Assembly: GCA_003529325.1 (NCBI GenBank)
Contig: DPVW01000487.1
Location: 4,821-15,359, forward strand
Direction of reading: 5' to 3'
Length of the DNA: 10,539 nucleotides
Source of the DNA: Candidatus Latescibacterota bacterium
GTDB taxonomy: Bacteria > Latescibacterota > UBA2968 > UBA8231
Program-made: the position numbers and the translations under genes
Shown: piece after piece, positions 7,163-10,539 of the stretch
Numbering within the stretch: position 1 is the stretch's first letter
Layout: every line of letters begins with the position of its first letter
The notes under the pieces: generated by a model
Seen by the model: only the letters and a program-made list of their open reading frames with translations
Databases searched by the model: none
What the model was told of the DNA's origin: nothing

Positions 7163-7320
7163 GAACCCACTGCTTTCATGCAGGTAAACCACCCATGCAT
7201 AGGCCCTGAAAGCCAGCTCAGTTGGGCTGAGGCCCCTATGGTCGTGATGGCCCATAACGCGCTCCCATAGCGATTTTGAGGAACCCGCGAGGCTTACCTG
7301 CTGCTGTGGCTCATGGGTTC
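7163..7320. ncRNA. Candidate structured non-coding RNA, family not recognised
   Basis: A 158-base segment closes on itself. GAACCCA (7163-7169) pairs with TGGGTTC (7314-7320). After a 10 x 12 internal loop, GCAGGTAA (7180-7187) pairs with TTACCTGC (7294-7301), extended by CC/GG across one mismatch. Inside are three hairpins: 7198-7240 (CATA and GGCC paired with GGCC and TATG, plus an inner 6-base-pair stem), 7243-7259 (CGT/ACG and ATG/CAT), and 7260-7272 (CGCT/AGCG). CTATGG (7236-7241) can instead pair with CCATAG (7265-7270), so two folds compete. There is no convincing protein reading frame. The topology (long closing stem, open centre, terminal hairpin) resembles 6S RNA in outline, but I see no family-defining 6S sequence. 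It does not match tmRNA, SRP RNA or riboswitches I know. Strand is not settled because inverted repeats look alike on both. Confidence 0.45.
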
Positions 7321-7328
7321 GACCTTAT

Positions 7329-7374
7329 CGCTTCACGGTAATCGTGAAACGGGACCGCCCCCCAAAGCAGGCGG
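7329..7374. repeat. Two adjacent inverted repeats beside the RNA candidate
   Basis: CGCTTCACG (7329-7337) pairs with CGTGAAACG (7343-7351) with one mismatch and a 5-base loop. CCGCC (7355-7359) pairs with GGCGG (7370-7374) around a 10-base loop. They lie between the RNA candidate and the stop of the minus-strand lipoprotein gene. They could be the 3' part of a longer RNA or a weak transcription end for the minus-strand operon, though no T-run follows on either strand. Confidence 0.4.
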
Positions 7375-7388
7375 GTATAAAAGGGAGC

Positions 7389-7577
7389 TTACCCTTGCTT
7401 GTCGTCTGGGTCCTCCAGTACGACGGCACCGAACAGTCCTGTGGCGAAGTCAGCTGGCTTCGGTGGTGCGGTATCGGCCTCGTCGGTTTCCTCCCTTGGC
7501 TCGAGATTGCGCAAGGTGGCACAGCCACTGACACCGGCAATCAGCAGGATCAGTAGTCCCCGATAAGCTCACTTCAT
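7389..7577 (-). CDS. Small lipoprotein, with an in-frame TGA at codon 3
   Basis: The minus frame from ATG 7577-7575 to TAA 7391-7389 has 62 codons. It reads M-K-stop-AYRG, then LLILLIAGVSGC: a basic start, a hydrophobic core and a lipobox (VSGC, Cys at codon 19). This is what signal peptidase II and the Lgt acylation system recognise. The mature part is about 44 residues, acidic and proline-rich (ATLRNLEPREETDEAD... ending EDPDDKQG), so a short membrane-anchored protein is expected. The ATG overlaps the epimerase stop by 4 bases, as in neighbouring operons. Codon 3 is TGA (7571-7569); a single C-to-T change from CGA would explain it. No ATG, GTG or TTG follows before the signal sequence. It is either inactivated, mis-sequenced, or started from a rare codon. 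All recognised genes here use TGA as stop, so recoding is unlikely. Confidence 0.6.
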
Positions 7578-8917
7578 TGCCACATGCTGCTCACAGCGCC
7601 GTTGCGCTCGATCATTCTATCCAGTGCCAACAGGTTGAGCATTAGATGGCGGGGGTGGTGGAAGTTGCCCTTGCGTGCGGTTTTCGGCTGGAAGGTGACC
7701 TTTCGATCTCCCCCCATGATCCACATGGGATAGCCGTGTCGACGCAGGGGAAACTTATCCTGCACATAGTGGAAGGTGCGATCGAACCACCACGCGGGCC
7801 ATTCGAGATCGGTGTGTTCCATGAGGATCATCGTACCGATCAGGACCTCTTCCTGGAGCCAAAGCACCTTGTCAAAGGTGAGAACACCATTCACCTCCAT
7901 TGCACGAAAGAATCCACCGTACACATCATCCCAGGCAACTTCGATGTGTCGCTTGAGTCGTTCAGCCGCCAGATCGAACAGTGCCCGGTCTTGTCGCCGA
8001 AGTGCTTCGTGCAGGATCATCCAGAATGTTTCGATGGCGTGACCCAGATAGACGAAGTCTTCGTTTTCGTCGTCCCGCCGATTGAAGTGATGATCGAGGG
8101 CTTCGTTGTTGAGACGATATTCCGGATTCCAGAACCTCTCGGTAACGTTCTCCAAGGCATTCGACATCCGTGCTTCCAGCGCCGGGTCAGATCTCTTTTG
8201 CAGGAGTGAATTCAGCAGTATGATCGTCACCATTTCGAAGCCTCCCACGCGCATACCGGGATAACTGACTGGTGTGTATCCCTGCACGACATCTCTGGCT
8301 GGATCATTGTAGATCTTCGTCCCCTGCCAGAATACCTCGATGGCCAGATCCATCGACTCATCGTCGCCCGCTGCCTCGGCATATTCCTGGAGCCCTTCGG
8401 CGAGGAAGAGTGCTGCGTAGCCCATGCGATCGGCTTCCCCGGTGATTCGGCCTTCACGGTCCATGCTGCTGACCCAGTTGCCATCTGTGTCTCGACCGTG
8501 CTTGACGACAAAGTCTTTCGTCAGTCGCGCCATCTCCAGGTGCTCATCACCGCCGAAGTGATTGTAGAGGAAGGAGTGGGTCCACAACCCTCTCCCCTGA
8601 TACCACATGCTCTTTTCCGTATTGAGCTGCGTGCCATCATCAGAAACCGCACACATGAACCCACCGAGTTCGAAGTCGAATCCACTCGTTCGCCAGAAGG
8701 GCACATAGTCGTCGAACAGATCACTCCGATACTGTTCCCGCAGATCAGCCAGAGCCATTCCTGCAATGTGTGAACGATTACTCCGCGTTGCATTCGCCTG
8801 GGGCTGCACACCTGCTGCCATCGTCGTCTCTCCGTGGGAAGGCCGAGGTCCGAGGACCCCGGACAAATTCGTAAGTGGTGCCAGCGCCAGGCCCTTGAGG
8901 ACATCGCGTCGTTTCAC
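7574..8917 (-). CDS. Tat-exported N-acylglucosamine 2-epimerase (AGE) family protein
   Basis: The 447-residue protein has a twin-arginine signal (MKRRDVLKGLALAP), so it should be exported folded by the Tat pathway. The rest is an (alpha/alpha)6 barrel of the AGE family (PF07221), whose members interconvert sugars such as GlcNAc/ManNAc, mannose/fructose or cellobiose. Family marks include WYQGRGLWTHSFLYN, the GHAIETFWMILHEALR segment with its conserved His, WDDVYGGFF, EEVLIG and, near the C-terminus, RKGNFHHPRHLMLNLLAL with further active-site-type histidines. The start is GTG 8917, six codons before the hydrophobic Tat region's end and preceded by GGGAGG at 8925-8930. The gene begins 3 bases after the M28 peptidase stop and its own stop overlaps the lipoprotein start. 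Most studied AGE enzymes are cytoplasmic, so an exported form suggests work on external or cell-surface sugars. Substrate unknown. Confidence 0.9.
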   Translation of the reverse strand: MKRRDVLKGLALAPLTNLSGVLGPRPSHGETTMAAGVQPQANATRSNRSHIAGMALADLREQYRSDLFDDYVPFWRTSGFDFELGGFMCAVSDDGTQLNTEKSMWYQGRGLWTHSFLYNHFGGDEHLEMARLTKDFVVKHGRDTDGNWVSSMDREGRITGEADRMGYAALFLAEGLQEYAEAAGDDESMDLAIEVFWQGTKIYNDPARDVVQGYTPVSYPGMRVGGFEMVTIILLNSLLQKRSDPALEARMSNALENVTERFWNPEYRLNNEALDHHFNRRDDENEDFVYLGHAIETFWMILHEALRRQDRALFDLAAERLKRHIEVAWDDVYGGFFRAMEVNGVLTFDKVLWLQEEVLIGTMILMEHTDLEWPAWWFDRTFHYVQDKFPLRRHGYPMWIMGGDRKVTFQPKTARKGNFHHPRHLMLNLLALDRMIERNGAVSSMWQ

Positions 8918-8920
8918 CGA

Positions 8921-9744
8921 TCAGCCTCCCGCAATTCGACCGACGAAAGACTGCATCGTCAGGAAGGCGCTTTCGACACAATCCATCGGTACATTCGCCG
9001 CATCATCTGCAGGCGTGTGATTTGCAGCCAATGTCTCGTATCCACGGCTGTTGAAGTTAATCCCCGTGATGTGAGAATGAAGATCCTTGGAGGGCGCCGC
9101 GTCGTTCATCCAGCAGGGTGTATCGTCATAGATCGAATCCGTCCCCAACTGCAGCTCTTCGTGGACGGCGCGCACTGTCGCCATCAGGTCCTCGTCATGA
9201 GTCGAGACCCACAGATTCGGACCATAGGTCAGGGAATCGAAGTTGATGACACAGCGGATATCCCTGTGAGTCCCTTCCTGCATACGGCGTCGCACATAGT
9301 GCCTGGCGCCAACCAGTCCATATTCTTCACTTCCCGTGACCAGAAATATCAGTGTGCTCTGGGGCGCGCTTTTGGCAAAGATATGGGCTAGCATCATCGC
9401 CTCGATGGCGGAAGCCATGTTGTCGTTGGCACCCTCTGTTCGAATGACGGAGTCCGCATGAGCCACGACGATGACTTCGTCCGCAGCTGTCCGGGTATCC
9501 GAGCCACGATGTTGTGTGTCGGGCAGTCGGTTGAGTGCACTACGCGAAGGCGAGTATGCACGATGGCGTCGGTTTCGGCGAGCATCTTCAGAAATGGGAC
9601 GTCGCGAATCCCCACGACGAACGTGGGAGGGCCGAGAATCGCATCACCGTATAGATAGACAAGTTGCACCCCCACATCGGTGCTCACCCGAATCAGCGCA
9701 TGTCCCATCCCGCAGGATACGAGGTGTGTGATACGCGGATTCAT
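8921..9744 (-). CDS. M28 family zinc metallopeptidase, frameshifted and apparently lacking its usual N-terminus
   Basis: The C-terminal frame holds all the M28 aminopeptidase ligands: His and Asp in AHADS, Asp in EGANDN, the Glu pair in GSEEYG, Asp in INFDS, and the last His in NHTPADD. A preceding frame ([28 protein letters not shown] ... [10 protein letters not shown]) is the PA-like segment normally just upstream. The two join when one G is restored at the GG facing 9481-9482, giving [17 protein letters not shown]. Only about 275 residues are visible from ATG 9744, shorter than secreted M28 enzymes (often 400-500), and no signal peptide is found. The same frame stays open to 9837 without recognisable sequence. 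So the N-terminus is lost, hidden by another error, or this is a short form. Such enzymes cleave peptides or dipeptides outside the cell. It is the first gene of the minus-strand operon. Confidence 0.8.
8925..8930 (-). promoter_or_regulatory. Ribosome binding site of the AGE-family gene
   Basis: GGGAGG on the minus strand, inside the last codons of the peptidase gene, lies 7 bases before the GTG at 8917. It fixes the GTG as start in preference to later codons. Confidence 0.75.
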
Positions 9745-9771
9745 TGTACACAAATCAAAATCACCGCACAA
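9743..9771 (-). promoter_or_regulatory. Possible promoter overlapping the peptidase start
   Basis: On the minus strand TTGTGC (9771-9766) and TACAAT (9748-9743) are separated by 17 bases. The second matches the -10 consensus at five of six positions. It overlaps the ATG at 9744, so if used, translation would have to begin further in, for example at the in-frame ATG at 9708. This adds doubt about the peptidase N-terminus. Confidence 0.3.
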
Positions 9772-9954
9772 CCTGTGCCGATAGCGGAAATGGATTCGTC
9801 GGATTTGAGCCCATCTGTGGCACCATGGCGGCACCAAGGAAATCGGACCAACAGCGACAGTTAGACGGGGACCTTTGTCACAGTGGTTTCCATCTTACCA
9901 CCGCATCTTTAGATTACGTTGTTCCCATCCCCACTCTTCTGATTGGAAGGGTAT

Positions 9955-9963
9955 AAAAGGAGG
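9955..9963 (+). promoter_or_regulatory. Strong ribosome binding site of the ABM-domain gene
   Basis: AAAAGGAGG ends 7 bases before ATG 9971, a full complement to the 16S rRNA 3' end. It decides the start against the earlier in-frame ATG at 9875. The divergent intergenic stretch 9745-9970 is otherwise without a convincing gene. Confidence 0.85.
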
Positions 9964-9970
9964 TCTTATT

Positions 9971-10267
9971 ATGGCAATAATCGTAAATCTTCAGTTTTCC
10001 AACCAGCCGGGAAAAAGAGGGCAGGCGGTGTCGTTTCTGGAAAACATTTTACCAGACACACGGTCCTACGATGGCTGCCATTGGCTACACAGTACTACCG
10101 ATGTTGAGGACGAAAATAAATGGGAGTTCTTCAGCATGTGGGAAAGCAAAGAACATTACGACACATATCTTCAATGGCGAATGGGAAGTGGAACGATGGA
10201 AGAGTCTGAGGCGTTTTTGGACGGCGAACCTGTCTGGAGGTTCTTTAATGTCGAGCAAACATACTAA
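9971..10267 (+). CDS. Small antibiotic-biosynthesis-monooxygenase (ABM) domain protein
   Basis: The 98-residue protein fits the dimeric alpha-beta barrel ABM fold (PF03992): an opening strand MAIIVNLQFS, a helix with QAVSFLENILPDTRSYDGC, a strand pair ending KWEFFSMWESKEHYDTYLQW, and a last strand EPVWRFFNV. Members include quinone and polyketide monooxygenases, haem-degrading enzymes and many small proteins of unknown role, and they need no cofactor in several cases. The perfect AAAAGGAGG at 9955-9963 supports high expression. The gene and its surroundings are clearly richer in A and T than the rest of the window, which may mean recent transfer. It diverges from the peptidase operon and has no obvious partner within the window. 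A specific substrate cannot be inferred. Confidence 0.8.
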   Translation: MAIIVNLQFSNQPGKRGQAVSFLENILPDTRSYDGCHWLHSTTDVEDENKWEFFSMWESKEHYDTYLQWRMGSGTMEESEAFLDGEPVWRFFNVEQTY

Positions 10268-10338
10268 TTAATATTCTCATAGAACCTACGAGTAAGCGTC
10301 CAGATTTCATTTTACAGGTAACACCCAGTCGTGCCGAT

Positions 10339-10360
10339 TGTGGTCCGAGCCACATTTAAA
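10339..10360 (+). terminator. Weak possible terminator downstream of the ABM-domain gene
   Basis: TGTGG (10339-10343) and CCACA (10350-10354) form a 5-base-pair stem with a 6-base loop, followed by TTTAAA. It lies 71 bases after the ABM stop. The stem is short and the T-run poor, so it may be chance. Confidence 0.3.
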
Positions 10361-10384
10361 TATACATCGGTCGAATTGTCCACA

Positions 10385-10539
10385 ATGGGGGGAAACCAAG
10401 GCTACTCACCCACCGATCGTCTCGACTCGCCTGTGGAATCGGTGCAATCAGATGTTGAGTGGAAAGAGATAGGTCGAGAGATTTCCCTGAATAGGCCTTG
10501 GCAGAATCCAAATGCTGCCGTAGCCTGGAAAAACACCAG
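10385..10539 (+). CDS. Partial open reading frame at the window end, unknown
   Basis: From ATG 10385 the frame is open for 51 codons and runs off the window. It begins MGGNQGYSPTDRLDSPVESV and continues with a Trp- and Asn-containing segment (VEWKEIGREISL, then NRPWQNPNAAVAW). The in-frame region is open back to 10322 with possible GTG starts at 10331 and 10340. No Shine-Dalgarno is visible before the ATG. I do not recognise a family. It may be the N-terminus of a longer protein or a chance frame. Confidence 0.35.
   Translation, partial: MGGNQGYSPTDRLDSPVESVQSDVEWKEIGREISLNRPWQNPNAAVAWKNT

Noticed and set aside
7314..7326. GGGTTCGACC resembling a tRNA T arm or tmRNA end
   Set aside because: No matching acceptor stem or CCA follows, and these bases are better explained by pairing with 7163-7169.
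6882..7400. Possible integration site at the 3' end of tRNA-Pro
   Set aside because: No second copy of the tRNA 3' end and no integrase gene are present in the window.
7313..7556. Two plus-strand frames of about 70 codons
   Set aside because: They lie opposite the small lipoprotein, which has a far better signal (lipobox, overlap with the epimerase stop).
7646..8209. 187-codon plus-strand open frame
   Set aside because: It is antisense to the well-supported AGE-family gene and has no family features of its own.
1..10539. CRISPR array, insertion sequence or defence/phage system
   Set aside because: No spaced direct repeats, transposase, integrase, nuclease or toxin-like gene was seen on either strand.

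Overview
The window comes from a GC-rich bacterial chromosome. It is dense, operon-packed DNA with ATGA and TGATG overlaps, GGAGG-type ribosome binding sites, a class A RNase P RNA, a CCA-encoding tRNA, and a Tat substrate and lipoprotein that point to a Gram-negative-like envelope. The mix of genes (Ldh-family dehydrogenase, split transketolase, type 2 PyrF, Tat-exported AGE-family epimerase) would suit an uncultured lineage such as Latescibacterota, but that placement is a guess and no marker here proves it.

Layout: (1) Positions 3-2804 hold a plus-strand carbohydrate operon: the 3' part of an Ldh-family dehydrogenase, then the N- and C-terminal halves of a split transketolase, closed by an intrinsic terminator at 2855-2880. 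(2) Positions 2925-6750 or so hold a housekeeping cluster with almost no spacing: a coiled-coil/zinc-ribbon protein (DUF164 type), rnpB, an exported LPP20-like protein, pyrF and a phosphotransferase of the choline/aminoglycoside kinase fold. The rnpB P1 helix begins inside the stop codon of the gene before it. (3) tRNA-Pro(UGG) lies at 6832-6909 with a plausible promoter and terminator. (4) About 410 bases (6979-7388) have no convincing protein gene but contain several inverted repeats. The best set, 7163-7320, folds into a closed multi-hairpin RNA that I cannot assign to a family. (5) Positions 7389-9744 hold a minus-strand operon for extracytoplasmic proteins: an M28 metallopeptidase, a Tat-exported N-acylglucosamine 2-epimerase family protein, and a 62-codon lipoprotein overlapping the epimerase stop by 4 bases. 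(6) Diverging from it is an AT-richer stretch with a small antibiotic-biosynthesis-monooxygenase (ABM) domain gene, then a partial unknown reading frame at the window end.

Three genes (dehydrogenase, phosphotransferase, M28 peptidase) are split by four single-base losses. All four lie in G or C runs and are repaired by restoring one base. This looks more like homopolymer undercalling in the assembly than decay, although real pseudogenes cannot be excluded. The small lipoprotein has a TGA at codon 3, which a missing base does not explain.

The most interesting items are the unassigned structured RNA candidate at 7163-7320, the gap-free zinc-ribbon/rnpB/LPP20 arrangement, and the exported peptidase-epimerase-lipoprotein operon. 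I found no CRISPR array, insertion sequence, phage gene or defence system.
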